Assembly (NCBI GenBank): GCA_947172415.1
Contig: OX359194.1
Coordinates: forward strand, 7,512,401-7,576,400
Source of the DNA: Chondrosia reniformis
Taxonomy: Eukaryota; Porifera; Demospongiae; Chondrillida; Chondrillidae
Length of the DNA: 64,000 nt
Direction of reading: 5' to 3'
The position numbers and the translations under genes are program-made. Below are positions 48,515 through 64,000 of the stretch, piece by piece (positions within the stretch are counted from its first letter, which is position 1; each line of letters starts with the position of its first letter). Below the pieces are notes generated by a model, which was not told where the DNA came from, did not search any database, and worked only from the letters and a program-made list of their open reading frames with translations.

Positions 48515-49148
48515 CCTTACACACATGTGTGTACATATATGTATGCATACGCCCTTTTAAGTGATAATAAATATGTTGGATGTTTTGCAAGGATCATCTT
48601 TAGTGTCTAAAGACACAGTTTTGTTGTCTCTCTTGATTGTCAGACGTTTCAACCCCGAGGGTCTTCTTCAGTGACTGATGTTGGTCTACAGAAGAAATCC
48701 TTACTAGCTATAGTTAGAAGAAATCCTTATTCTATTATGTTAACTGCTAGAAGAGACAGAATAAAGTTTGGAACTCTTTCTATAGGTTCAGTTGCCAGTA
48801 GATATTGAGATACAAAATCTTGAAATACTCTGAGTCGATAACTGATTGACTACGTCAGTCACATATAAATTGTACACACTGTATAGTGTATCAGTCCTCA
48901 GGGGAAGTGTATGCAATTTAAATTTGCAATCACTAACATTGTCTTTCTATTAATGATTCAATTTTAAACACAATTATTACAAGAAAATAAATAGACTTTA
49001 AATAGAAATGTATGCGAATGATGGTTATATCCAGCAAGTGGTTATTATGTGGTGGTAGATGAATAAATACAGAAACAATAATTTAACATTTAACATGTAT
49101 TGCATATGTACTTATGTACCCTACTATTATATGACATAATTGTATTAA
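48515..49148. other. Convergent intergenic region SGSH/SLC38
   Basis: Contains AATAAA at about 48565, shortly after the SGSH stop, and a stretch (48640-48680) with CAGACGTTTCAACCCCGAGG and GGTCTTCTTCAGTGACTGA that resembles retroelement 3' regions. No gene seen. Confidence 0.45.
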
Positions 49149-51664
49149 TTAACTAAAAGCTGTTGCATTGTGTGTGCTATTAATCATTTTATCATAGACA
49201 CAATTTGCTGCAGCAGTAGAGATCTGCGGTTTAGTTAGTCCTATGACTGTGTTGTAAATGGCTGTAACCATGGTAATTATGCCAGCAGCCAGAACAATTA
49301 GAGCAATAACAATTTTAACAACAAGTTTGATACTTATAACAGCATTCTCCACACTCCTGAGGTGTTTGTGTTGGATGCGGAGGTAGAACAGGGGTGGCAT
49401 AACGTACAACACCAAAATGCCTCCACAAGCTGAGACAAAGTTCCACACTGTAGATACCTAAAAGCACCAAAACTAGAGCATGTATCTGTCTGTGTAGGGT
49501 GTAACTGTAATTGGTCTTTATAGCCAAAATAGTGATCTAACTGCTCATAAAAAAGTAATTCACATTTTCTCAGTCTAATACACACATACACACTTACCTG
49601 CGGAATGAAGCACGCTGCAATGAAGGCTGATCCAAAGAGAACAGTTGTTTCACAAAACCAAGCAGTGTAATAAAACTAAAAAGGATCAAAAAGTTGAAAC
49701 ATGTATCCTTTGTCTTCTTTAGTACGTACATACGTATAGGTACATACATTTTGCCCTTAATTAGGGAAGCCTACTTTATCACAACACAACACTCAAGGGC
49801 AGAGGGATGTTGCCATAGTAACCAATTCTCCATAAAACATTAGATCACTATCTTATGACATAAAACACAATATGAGACAAAACAAAATGGCTACCTTTTT
49901 AGACTGTCTGCATCCAGCTGAAGATGTATACAAATGCTCCACACCAGTGGTAGAACTCTTCTCTATTTCTTCATTCAACACTTTGCTTTTTGATGAGCAT
50001 CTCAAGGTAAACTTGCAAAACATGTAGAGCAGACTGTTGATTGATTCTCTCACCGGATGCATAATGACTGGCGAGTTGAGCGATATGGCAATAATAAGTA
50101 AGAGCCTCCCAATAGTCATTAATATATCTGATGACGCATAGCCAACGGTAATATCAGCCGGTGTGGTATCCAAGAACTACAGAACAATGGCAAACTACAG
50201 GTAAATGCTCAATAAATGACCACAAAAAGAAGATGCCTATATCTGTAGGGAACTTCATCTTTTTGACATTTTGAACCTTCTAATTAAGACACCTTGAGTT
50301 AGTTAAACTTGTCTCTTTGGCAGGAGAAATGTCAAAAGATGAATTTCCAGAAATACTAACTGTTAAATAGCCAAATATTCCAACCACAACGTAAATCATT
50401 AGCGCCAGGAGCAGTGTGATCACATTGACAAGTCCCAGTCGTAGGCGAGTTGGCTTCCTCAGTTCCCTTTGCAAAGGCAAGATGTTGAACTGGCAGACCA
50501 TGGTCAGACTGAGGTAATTAAAGCATGTGATGACATTATTTAACGCAGAGTCTTGCCCAACTGGGTGCGGCCACAGGTGTACCTTGCTACCCTCTCGTGG
50601 CCAGGGGTCAGATAAATTGGCAAGTCGCATACCAAATTTGACAACAACAGCCAATGCCAGAAAGAGGATACAGATTATACTACAGAAGAAAAGAAAACAT
50701 AGTTTTTCTATCAAGTCCACTGACCTTAAACAAAGTATATTTTATTCACCTTAAAGCACTGGTAAACTTCAATGGAGTCAGATTGCGCAACAAAAACAAT
50801 GGGAACAAAGGGATGAATATAATGGTGGTAGCAAAGGGATGGCTAACAAAGACACTATGAGTGACACAACCCTCTTCAGTTCCTAACTGCACAAAATAGT
50901 AGAGTACTTTCTCCAGCTAAGAGAAGAAGAGAAAAAGGGACAGTCTTCACACTTCACAAAAAGTGCAAGGATTATGTATCAATCTAAACAAAGTTAATGT
51001 GTCCATGTATTCAGTTCATGTACCTGATCCCTTGAGAATATCATGTAGGCAATCACTGAGAGAAACAACAAGGTTGCTATCACCACAATTGAAAACACCT
51101 GTCAGAGCAATACAGAGGAATTAAGAAATCATAAAAATAACCAAACCTTTAGGTTTCATCACATCATTACTTGTTGTATGATGTAAGATCGAAAATATTG
51201 GATGCCATATATACTGTACATCTCAAGATACATTGAAACATATCCACAGCATATAAAACACTTTCTAAATTTTACTAATTCCTTAAAATTCATTTTCTAC
51301 CTAATAGATATGGGTCCCATACCTTTCCTATAATGCCGAAGGCTGCTTCGCCCAGACCAACTAAATTATCTACTTTGACTGCAGAAATTTCTCTATTATA
51401 TAGATCATCTGCCATGTCCTTTCCATCCAAAATCTGCATGGCCGCCACTACGGCTATCGTTATGATTACCAAGAAGACAATCATGGCAAACAGGAGACCG
51501 CCTCTGCTGAAACCGTAGGCAACTGACAACGTTCCCGCGCCAACACAGCTGCTCATGAGAATAGCTATCGAACTGAGGACGGTTCCCTTTCGCGATTTAT
51601 CAGTCTCGGATGAACGAAGCAAAGGAGTGTTTTCGTCGTCATTTCTGTCGGTTTCGGGAGCCAT
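49149..51664 (-). CDS. SLC38-type sodium-coupled amino-acid transporter
   Basis: Seven exons: 51323-51664, 51024-51098, 50750-50916, 50361-50679, 49895-50176, 49598-49675 and 49149-49457, giving 523 aa. A hydrophilic N-terminus (ENTPLLRSSE, resembling a dileucine sorting signal) precedes the first helix, SSIAILMSSCVGAGTLSVAY, the AAAP/SLC38 hallmark. Later helices include FNYLSLTMVCQFNILPLQRE, ITLLLALMIYVVVGIFGYLT and LNSPVIMHPVRESINSLL, which is typical of SLC38 helix 9-10. About 11 membrane segments. I cannot tell which SLC38 subtype it is. The start reads AAAAATGGCT. The exon 4 donor GYLT|GTTAGT is chosen by frame and family fit. Confidence 0.9.
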
Positions 51665-52398
51665 TTTTCTAATACTTGTGATCAAATAGGTTACTTATCT
51701 ATGATCAACAATTTACACCATTAGGTTATCAATGGATTTTCGTAACCTATATTGTTACACCAAACAAATTAAACATTTTTTTCATTCAAATTTCCTCTTG
51801 TGTTAATCTGTCTTCTTTGTAAGAGTAGTACTATGTGAGTTGTACCACAGATGATCACAGACCTGCCAAGTCTCACGCATCTGGCGTGAGACACACGTAT
51901 TTGACTGTCATGTCACGCTCACACGCATATCTGTGCCAGATCTCACGCCTTTTCCTGATTCTCGCTCACTGTCACACTCACTCTAGTCTCCCCAGCAGGC
52001 AGATCAGCCATACAGGCTGATGGGGCTATTCCTTGGCTGTGGAGTATATATCTCTAAATTCTTGTCGATGATCTATCCGTATCCCATTTATTACGACTTA
52101 TAGACTCATGATCTAGCAGTAATCCGTAAGCGCAGCGGCGCCTTCTCCTCCATTTTCTAATTGATGACGTAATGTATGGTATTAGCCATCTAATGTTAAC
52201 AGTAAGGGTATTGAGGGAAGTGTACTCGAGCGTAGCGAGCGATTTTTTTTTTGAAATCTCACGCATTTTTGGGGCAGTCTCACTCATTTCTTGAGAAAGT
52301 CTCACGCATGCTCTAAGCCTAGCCTTGGCAGGTCTGCAGATGTTGAAACACTTGCAATGCAAGAGAGCCATTTTTGAATATTGCACAATCATACTAAA
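51665..52398. promoter_or_regulatory. SLC38/TTC33 divergent region, mostly a MITE
   Basis: Apart from the element at 51858-52336, only about 190 bp to the left and 60 bp to the right remain for the two promoters. The plus gene starts AAAATGGCC. Confidence 0.5.
51858..52336. mobile_element. hAT-like MITE
   Basis: Ends are inverted: CAGACCTGCCAAG and CTTGGCAGGTCTG. Just inside both ends are repeats of TCTCACGCAT in matching inverted orientation (several copies). 479 bp, no transposase. CAG-starting ends suggest hAT, but I see no clean 8-bp target duplication, so the superfamily is tentative. Confidence 0.65.
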
Positions 52399-53305
52399 AT
52401 GGCCGTAAAGCAGAATAACGGATATTCATTTACCTTTAAGAAAACCGTTGTGAAAAAATTGAGTCAGCCAGGATTTAACGAGAGTGATTCAGAAGATGAC
52501 GAGTTTAGTTTAGCCAGCAAAAGAACTTGCTTTCGATTGCAACTGGAGGACAGACAAATGAAAAGTAAAAGACTTAAGGAGGAGGGATCCATTCTAGCCG
52601 AGGCAGGGCGATACTGGGAGGCTGTATCTAAGTGGAATGAAGCCATCGAAATAAATCCTGAATCTGCGGTTCTTTATGAAATGAAATCTCAGGTTGGCTT
52701 GTAGCCCATAGGGAGAACCACCCATCCTTAAGCTATGGGTGTATGAAACTATAGTTAGTGCTCCACTATTTATGATGAAATTAAATTAATGTGCTGTCTG
52801 TGTTTGTAGGCATTGCTGGAGTTAGATCAAGTGTTTCCAGCTGTAAAGGCAGCACAAAAAGCTGTTGAACTGAATCCTATTTGGCCAGAGGGAAGACAAA
52901 CCCTGGGAAGAGCTCAGTTGGGTTTGGGAGAGCTTGATATGGTATGTTTGTGGGGTTGAAATGGTACATTCTAGGAGTTAAATGAGGTTGGTATGGTATG
53001 TTTGTGGGGTTGAAATGGTACGTTCTAGGAGTTAAATGAGGTTGGTATGGTATGTTTGTGGGGTTGAAAGTGGTTGCAATTTCTCTCACAGCATATCAAT
53101 ACTTCTCCAGGCTCTGAGGAATTTTGAAAAGGCTCTTCATTTGGATCCAAGTAACACTGAGGTAAGATAATGAACGACTGTGGCTGCTACCAATGAGTGT
53201 ATATTGTATGTATGTTATAGGATAGTTTCCTTGTAGTTGCGCAATGATGACCTCCAATGGACTTGGGAACTGAAACAGAAGAGAAAAGAAATTTCAAAAC
53301 AATAG
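52399..53305 (+). CDS. TTC33: Tetratricopeptide repeat protein 33 homologue
   Basis: Four exons: 52399-52692, 52810-52941, 53111-53161 and 53237-53305, giving 181 aa (human is about 262). TPR segments: SILAEAGRYWEAVSKWNEAI, then LYEMKSQ, QVFPAVKAAQKAVELNP, TLGRAQLGLGELDMALRNFE and KALHLDPSN. These match human TTC33 segment by segment (ASLAENKRYREAIQKWDEAL, LYEMKSQ, TLGRAQLGLGE). The human C-terminal region of about 80 aa is absent. Function unknown beyond TPR protein binding. Intron 2 begins with a tandem repeat containing copies of its own donor. Confidence 0.9.
52941..53064. repeat. 54-bp tandem repeat copying a 5' splice site
   Basis: About 2.3 copies of a 54-bp unit, starting exactly at the TTC33 exon 2 donor. 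GGTATGTTTGTGGGG recurs at 52941, 52995 and 53049, so the intron contains two spare copies of its donor. Confidence 0.88.
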
Positions 53306-53791
53306 TGTGTACGAAGAGAAGAAGAGGTTATGGTACTTTCAGGGATCATTTATGAACTCCCACTTCTCCTTTGAGCTCCAGGAATAGAGCTTCAAAATCA
53401 GCTTACAATTCATTACGTCACCAGTGAAGATATATAATGAATGAAAGGATCTAAACACAGTCAGGAATGTCCAGTCAATTGTCAAGAAGGGAATTTCCCC
53501 AGGAATATACAGGGTATATGTATATGTGTACTGTAAGTGTTTTTTATTGTGGTATTGTAACCTAGTATATTACGTATATATGAAAGCAATGGAATTCCTG
53601 CTGATATACATAGAAAAACTGATTTATTAAACGTATAAATAAATTATTATACAGTTGCATTGTAAGAGATAAAAGGTCGTTTATGATAAATCACACAACA
53701 TCACCTCATAATAGTAAAGAGATAAATGTACAAATAAATTAGATTGTACTGTAGGTCATTACCATATGTACAAACAGTGAGACAGTATTTA
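53306..53791. other. Convergent intergenic region TTC33/MKNK
   Basis: AT-rich 3' flanks. No ORF with family similarity, no repeat recognised. Confidence 0.45.
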
Positions 53792-59326
<5,535 letters not shown>

Positions 59327-59430
59327 TGAATCGCTGATGGTTTATTGAGTTGTGTTCCTCCTCCTGAGAGCTGATCTGAGATTCCTGCGATTCGATAACT
59401 AGCGTTCAGAGAGCTCCAATAGCCACAACA
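59327..59430. promoter_or_regulatory. 104-bp divergent gap MKNK/DEP gene
   Basis: Separates the proposed MKNK first ATG (59326, minus) from the DEP gene ATG (59431, plus). It depends on the proposed MKNK upstream exons being right. Confidence 0.5.
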
Positions 59431-61663
59431 ATGGCCTCCTCTTGGAGTGAAGACAGTAGCTCCAAGTCGGATAGTCCCGTACAGAAGAAGAAGAGCAGTT
59501 CCGTCAGCACCGCGCCGTGTTTTTCAGAAAGGTCTGACACTTTCAAGCAAGACATGGCAAAGGTTCATCGTTGTATTGTAGATTGAAGACAATACAGATT
59601 TGATCTTCTTGTTCTTGTCTCGACGTAAGAATACAGCCTGCGCTAACTAAACTTGTTGCATTTCCACTGCATATAGGCCGAAGAGTTAACCAAGAGAATA
59701 CGGGCGAAAGGCGGACCAGAGATTAAAACAAGAACTTATCATTTACGGACTTATAACACATGTTTCGTAGGTTAGTTGCGATAGAATACGATATATCTCT
59801 GTGTACTGTTTTATTAAATTTCTTCGAGGTTTCTTGAATTGTGGAATACAATGCAAATTGTGTATTGGCACTTGAGGTGCTTCTGTTCGACAAATGATTG
59901 TTTGCATTCAAAGCTTTCAGTATTTGTTTAGTCGTTCGTAAAATAAACTTAATTCAGTTTTAGTTATATTTCTTTGTGGAGACCTTAAGAATCTGAAGCT
60001 GATCTTGAAAGTTTTGATGTCATTATCATTCAACTCTAGATTTCTATATCTTCGTACGTATGTAGCCTCTGAACTTGTGGATTGGCTGATAGCCCAGGAT
60101 GAGGCATGCAACAGGGAGGAGGCGGTGGAGCTGGGAAGGGCAAGTTACCTTTCTTATAAGCATGGCTAAAAAAATACTCTTAAACTACACTTAAATTAAT
60201 TGTTTATACACAACATTTCAAAGCTTCATCTAAAAGGAAAAGGAAATCAGTTCTATATAATTTACCTTGTTATGTAGAATAATGAGGAAATTTTTTACTC
60301 ACAGTCTATAGTACATGGTTAAACTTACCTACAGGTCATAGTAACAGCTACTGTGTATCTAACACTTTGAAGCAAGCAGTGTCATATGTTCAATTATTGC
60401 AATAAAGTTGTCCAAACTCATGTGACCCCCAATATGACACGATATCATTTCTTGAGGGAGTGTCATTTGTGTAACATTAAACTAGCAATGGAATCTGGGA
60501 GGAATCTTAGGTGTTCCAATCAATTGTTGTAATAATAATTATTATTAAGAACTCCTTGGCTCATAACTATTCTACTACTGTTAGCAAAGATATGTGCATT
60601 TTATTGATCAGTCGTTTATGTAGGTGTATGACCCTCAAATTGAATACTGTGTTTGTGAATATGTATGTAGTGGCTGTTAATCCTTCTCTGCAGATTCTGG
60701 TCCGTACGGACTACATCCATCATGTGGTTGATGATCACGATTTCAAAGACGACTATCTGTTCTTCAGGTTCAGACAAGATGGTAAGGGGTCCCTGCTGTT
60801 TGATGTATTAACTTGTTAGGGTGATGCGACTATTATTAATTATCCAGTTTGAGGTAATTCCGTGATGTTCATTTTCTTTCAAGAAGGGCCAAACATCTAT
60901 TATGGTGTAATCCATTCCTATAATATTGTAACACTTAACATTAATTGTTGTTTATACAGCACATATTTCTTTTGAACTTATAATTTCAGTATATAGTGAT
61001 TAGTTTCCATAAATCAACTTGCTACTACTCCTCTGTGTTGTTTCTTAAATTTTGTGTATTTAATAACTAAATTTTTGTGTAAAATGTATGTGTAGATATA
61101 TACAGTATACATATATACAATATGTTTATACATACATGAGAAGATAACACAGTTTACGGTGTTGAAATTTATAGTTTAAAACTGAAATTTCTGGGCTGGT
61201 TACTCGAGCATTGTCTGTTTTGCCAAACAGTCTCTCAGATAACCCCCCAAGTAGTATATTATTCTTGTATCCTTCCTCTAGAACCTCCAGCAAGCATTAT
61301 AGGGCCAACCCTAACTTGTTTGAGGGGAGAAAATGTGGCCATTGTTGAGAAGCTCGCAAAGAAAGGAATGTTTGGTTTTACCACATACATCTTTGGATTT
61401 TCTCCTTCCACCTGTTGTTTGTACCAGTTCAAGAACGAACTAGTGAGGACAATGAAATAATTAGCTTTTAAGAGAGAGAGTAGTAATGAGATTTGAGAAA
61501 TTTACGTCTTTAAAGGTTTCCCCATTCACTGTTTCCTTCAATTTTCTAGACCCAAACAACTTCATGTAACTACGACTTACATGGAGCCATGGTTAGGCCG
61601 GACATGAAGCCAACTGGAAGCTACTATACTTTTCACATCATACTTCAGGACAAAAAGAGTTAG
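59431..61663 (+). CDS. DEP-domain protein with unrecognised C-terminal half
   Basis: Six exons: 59431-59562, 59677-59770, 60066-60139, 60694-60781, 61282-61442 and 61550-61663, giving 220 aa. A Ser/Lys-rich N-terminus (1-44) is followed by a DEP domain (about 45-130): RTYNTCFVASELVDWLI, NREEAVELGRILVRTDYI and HHVVDDHDFKDDYLFFRF, the classic DEP pattern. DEP domains target signalling proteins to membranes or receptors. The C-terminal 90 residues (EPPASIIGPTLTCLRGENV..., CNYDLHGAMVRPDMKPTGSY) match nothing I recognise. Intron 3 has a GC-AG donor (AAGG|GCAAGT), needed to keep the frame. The stop is only 106 bp from the GPX start. Confidence 0.8.
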
Positions 61664-61769
61664 TTTGTTTTGATCAAATTTCTGTGATTCAGTATTAATG
61701 AAGTTTAGGTAAATAAAGTGGTGTTTATATTTTATTGTCAACATAAATATCAATTTCAACATAAACCAA

Positions 61770-63916
61770 TTGAAATTGACTACTAGAAGCAACATATGTA
61801 TATTACTGGTAGCTTTTCATATCGTAGCAATCACTCTTGGAGCTGATGAGTCCAGTAGCCAGTTGAAATGGATCAGAAAGTTTGGCGATAGTAACATTAC
61901 CATACTTCCCTCTGAAGATGTATGTAAAATTATACATTTCTGTATTCTTATGCAAGTGATGTATGTATATATATAATTGTACAATCCTGCTTTAGGATGA
62001 AGATGAACTTCTTCAAAATGCCACCTCTATTTTTAACTTTACTGCAAAGGACATAGATGGACATATCACATGTCTGGAGAAATACAGGTAGCAAGTTTTG
62101 AATTGTTTTAGAGGGAAATGTCATTACTCAATTGACAGGGAGCTTTCTTGGGTTAAAGTTTCAATGTATTTTTCCCTCTCTTACAGTTAACATACTATAA
62201 TTTTCCGAATAGGGGCCTGGGCTTTTATTTTGTCCAGACAAACAACTAAGATCTAATTTATTTGTGGTGTAATTATCTCATAGGTTATTGTATTAAGTGA
62301 TAGCTAGGATTATGTGCTATGTGAGATGGTTGATTAGCTATGGTGATTGCTGCCTGTAGGGATCAAGTTTGCTTGATTGTGAATGTAGCCTCCCAGTGAG
62401 GGTTGGCGGAGAAGAACTACACTCAGTTAGTTCAGCTGCACAAGGATTGGTACGATTTTGGACTTAGAATTTTGGCTTTTCCATGCAACCAATTTGCTAA
62501 TCAGGTAATCAGATCTGCAAGGGACTTGTAGTTGTGGGTGGGTGGCTGAGGTAGGGAGCGTGACATTTCTAGGACATATACTAGTAGGACAGACTGTATA
62601 GATAGTAAGGGAGTGGCCTAAAGGAGGGGAGTGGTCCTAGGGCAGAGGGAGGGGTTTAAGTGTGGGGGAGGGGCCCAACAGCAGAGGGAGGGGTTCAAGT
62701 GTGGGGGAGGGGCCCAACAGCAGAGGGAGGGGTTCAAGTGTGGGGAGGGGCCCAACAGCAGAGGGAGGGTTCAAGTGTGGGGGAGGGGCCCAACAGCAGA
62801 GGGAGGGTTCAAGTGTGGGGGAGGGGCCCAACAGCAGAGGGAGGGTTCAAGTGTGGGGGAGGGGCCCAACAGCAGAGGGAGGGTTCAAGTGTGGGGGAGG
62901 GGCCCAACAGCAGAGGGAGGGTTCCAAGTGTGGGGGAGGGGCCCAACAGCAGAGGGAGGGGTTCAAGTGTGGGGGAGGGGCCCAACAGCAGAGGGAGGGG
63001 TTCAAGTGTGGGGAGGGGCCCAACAGCAGAGGGAGGGGTTCAAGTGTGGGGGAGGGGCCCAACAGCAGAGGGAGGGTTCAAGTGTGGGGAGGGGCCCAAC
63101 AGCAGAGGGAGGGGCTCAAGTGTGGGGGAGGGGCCCAACAGCAGAGGGAGGGTTCAAGTGTGGGGAGGGGCCCAACAGCAGAGGGAGGGTTCAAGTGTGG
63201 GGGAGGGGCCCAACAGCAGAGGGAGGGGCTCAAGTGTGGGGAGGGGCCCAACAGCAGAGGGAAGGGTCTGATAATTAGGGAAAGTATGTATTTTAGTTGT
63301 TAGGGAGTGCTGGAGTATATAAACTTTTATATTTAACCAAAAGATGAATTTTTAGATGTGTATCCTATTCTCTACATTTTTTGATCAGCTACATTTCTTT
63401 ATAGATATGTTGAAAGATCTGTGTCCTTTTCACATTGTTAGGAGCCAGGTACAGAGGAGGAAATTAAGGCCTATGCAGCAGGATACGGAGTGAAGTTTGA
63501 CATGTTCAGTAAGATTGACGTCAATGGTGCCAACGCCCACCCCTTGTACAAATTCTTGAAAAAGAAGCAATCTGGAAACTTGGGAAGGTAAGTATTACCT
63601 ATTGAATCTGTTTGTGTCATCATCTGTAACATTTATTTCACTGCAGTTTCATAAAATGGAATTACACAAAGGTCAGTTGGTAGACATTTTCAAAATGTCT
63701 AATTGTGTACCAATGTATGTTGTATTATGCTTCTCCTGTAGTTTCTGTGTGATAGTGACGGTGTGCCAGTGAAGAGATACGGTCCCAATGTTCATCCATT
63801 GGTAAACACTTGTGTCTGTGTAAAGTGCGCACATTGTGATTTATGTATAAACCCTTTTGTATTTCCAAATGTAGGAAATTGGCCCAGATTTGAAGATGTT
63901 ATTTATGTCACATTAA
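61770..63916 (+). CDS. GPX4: Selenocysteine glutathione peroxidase, GPX4 (phospholipid-hydroperoxide) type, with signal peptide
   Basis: Seven exons: 61770-61919, 61996-62087, 62360-62504, 63442-63587, 63647-63671, 63742-63801 and 63875-63916, giving 219 aa with TGA at 62397-62399 read as Sec94 (VNVASQ-U-GLAEKNY). The tetrad is complete: Sec94, Gln in FPCNQF, and Trp and Asn in KWNYTKF. The subunit is short with no oligomerisation loop, as in GPX4. By family it reduces lipid hydroperoxides with thiols. The first exon codes a hydrophobic leader ([20 protein letters not shown]), so this form is predicted to enter the secretory pathway. All intron phases (0,2,0,2,0,0) agree. Intron 3 holds a G-rich minisatellite. 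A SECIS-like hairpin follows the stop. Confidence 0.95.
62397..62399 (+). other. Selenocysteine codon (TGA)
   Basis: In-frame TGA at the exact GPX catalytic position, with coding similarity on both sides within one exon. Confidence 0.95.
62640..63268. repeat. G-rich minisatellite, about 39-bp unit, 16 copies
   Basis: Tandem units of the form GGGGTTCAAGTGTGGGGGAG + GGGCCCAACAGCAGAGGGAG, with 38-41 bp length variants; CAACAGCAGAGG occurs 16 times. It lies in GPX4 intron 3. Long open frames across it in several frames are a by-product of the repeat. Each unit has several G3-G5 runs on the coding strand, so G-quadruplexes are possible. Confidence 0.95.
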
Positions 63917-63949
63917 GCATGACCTCAACAGTTACAGTCACGTCTTTTC

Positions 63950-63993
63950 ATGAAGGCCTTCTTGGAAATACCCTGGTAGCAAGATGGCTGGAT
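63950..63993 (+). ncRNA. SECIS element (partial helix I cut by window edge)
   Basis: 34 nt after the GPX stop. 5' core ATGA at 63950-63953, 3' core GGAT at 63990-63993 (non-Watson-Crick U.U, G.A, A.G, A.G quartet). Helix II pairs GGCCTTCTTG with CAAGATGGCT with one mismatch. The unpaired AAA is at 63966-63968, at the usual 11-12 nt from the quartet. The apical part can form a mini-stem TACC/GGTA (type 2). The closing lower helix continues beyond the window. Confidence 0.85.
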
Positions 63994-64000
63994 GTATAGT

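Noticed and set aside
52054..52392. 112-codon minus-strand ORF
   Set aside because: It lies almost wholly inside the hAT-like MITE and has no recognisable domain.
62631..63303. Three overlapping plus-strand ORFs over 200 codons with Gly/Gln-rich repeats
   Set aside because: They are the minisatellite read in all three frames; the region is an intron of the GPX gene and codon content is just the repeat.

Overview
The window is nuclear DNA from an early-branching animal, most likely a sponge; I infer this and cannot name the species. The evidence is AT-rich sequence, nearly every gene split by short GT-AG introns (about 65 bp to 1 kb), and animal-type orthologues (AGBL4, FAF1, SSX2IP, CAAP1, TTC33, MKNK) packed at roughly one gene per 4 kb. 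I built gene models by joining exons on reading frame, splice sites and protein similarity recalled from memory. Except for MKNK, all full models below sum to a whole number of codons.

Layout. 1-8 kb: PIGW(-) and REX1BD(+) diverge from a 20-bp gap, then SSX2IP(-). 8.5-33.4 kb: a cluster of DOMON/cytochrome b561 (FRRS1-like) genes, here called A(+), B(-), C(-) and D(-). An 8-9 kb unit is tandemly duplicated in it (11707-19975 and 19976-about 29056), leaving gene fragments at the junction. 34.2-41.2 kb: a 2-Cys peroxiredoxin(+) converging on the tubulin deglutamylase AGBL4(-). 41.3-48.5 kb: FAF1(-), CAAP1(-) and the intronless sulfatase SGSH(+). 49.1-53.3 kb: an SLC38-type transporter(-) and TTC33(+). 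53.8-59.3 kb: a MAPK-interacting kinase, MKNK(-). 59.4-64 kb: a DEP-domain protein(+) and a selenoprotein glutathione peroxidase of the GPX4 type(+), with an in-frame TGA Sec codon and a SECIS-like hairpin at the window edge.

How the genes relate. Genes mostly alternate as divergent pairs sharing tiny promoters and convergent pairs. A redox theme (transmembrane b561 reductases, peroxiredoxin, GPX) is visible but is not an operon. Several neighbours (peroxiredoxin, MKNK, AGBL4, FAF1, SSX2IP, FRRS1) have human orthologues on 1p, as I recall, which suggests ancient linkage.

The most unusual items are: gene C, which carries three DOMON domains but has lost the b561 domain by an in-frame internal deletion; the tandem duplication itself; the Sec-GPX with its SECIS; a perfect 179-bp-arm palindrome inside an AGBL4 intron; a Mutator-like foldback MITE with a 9-bp target duplication; and a G-rich minisatellite in the GPX intron.
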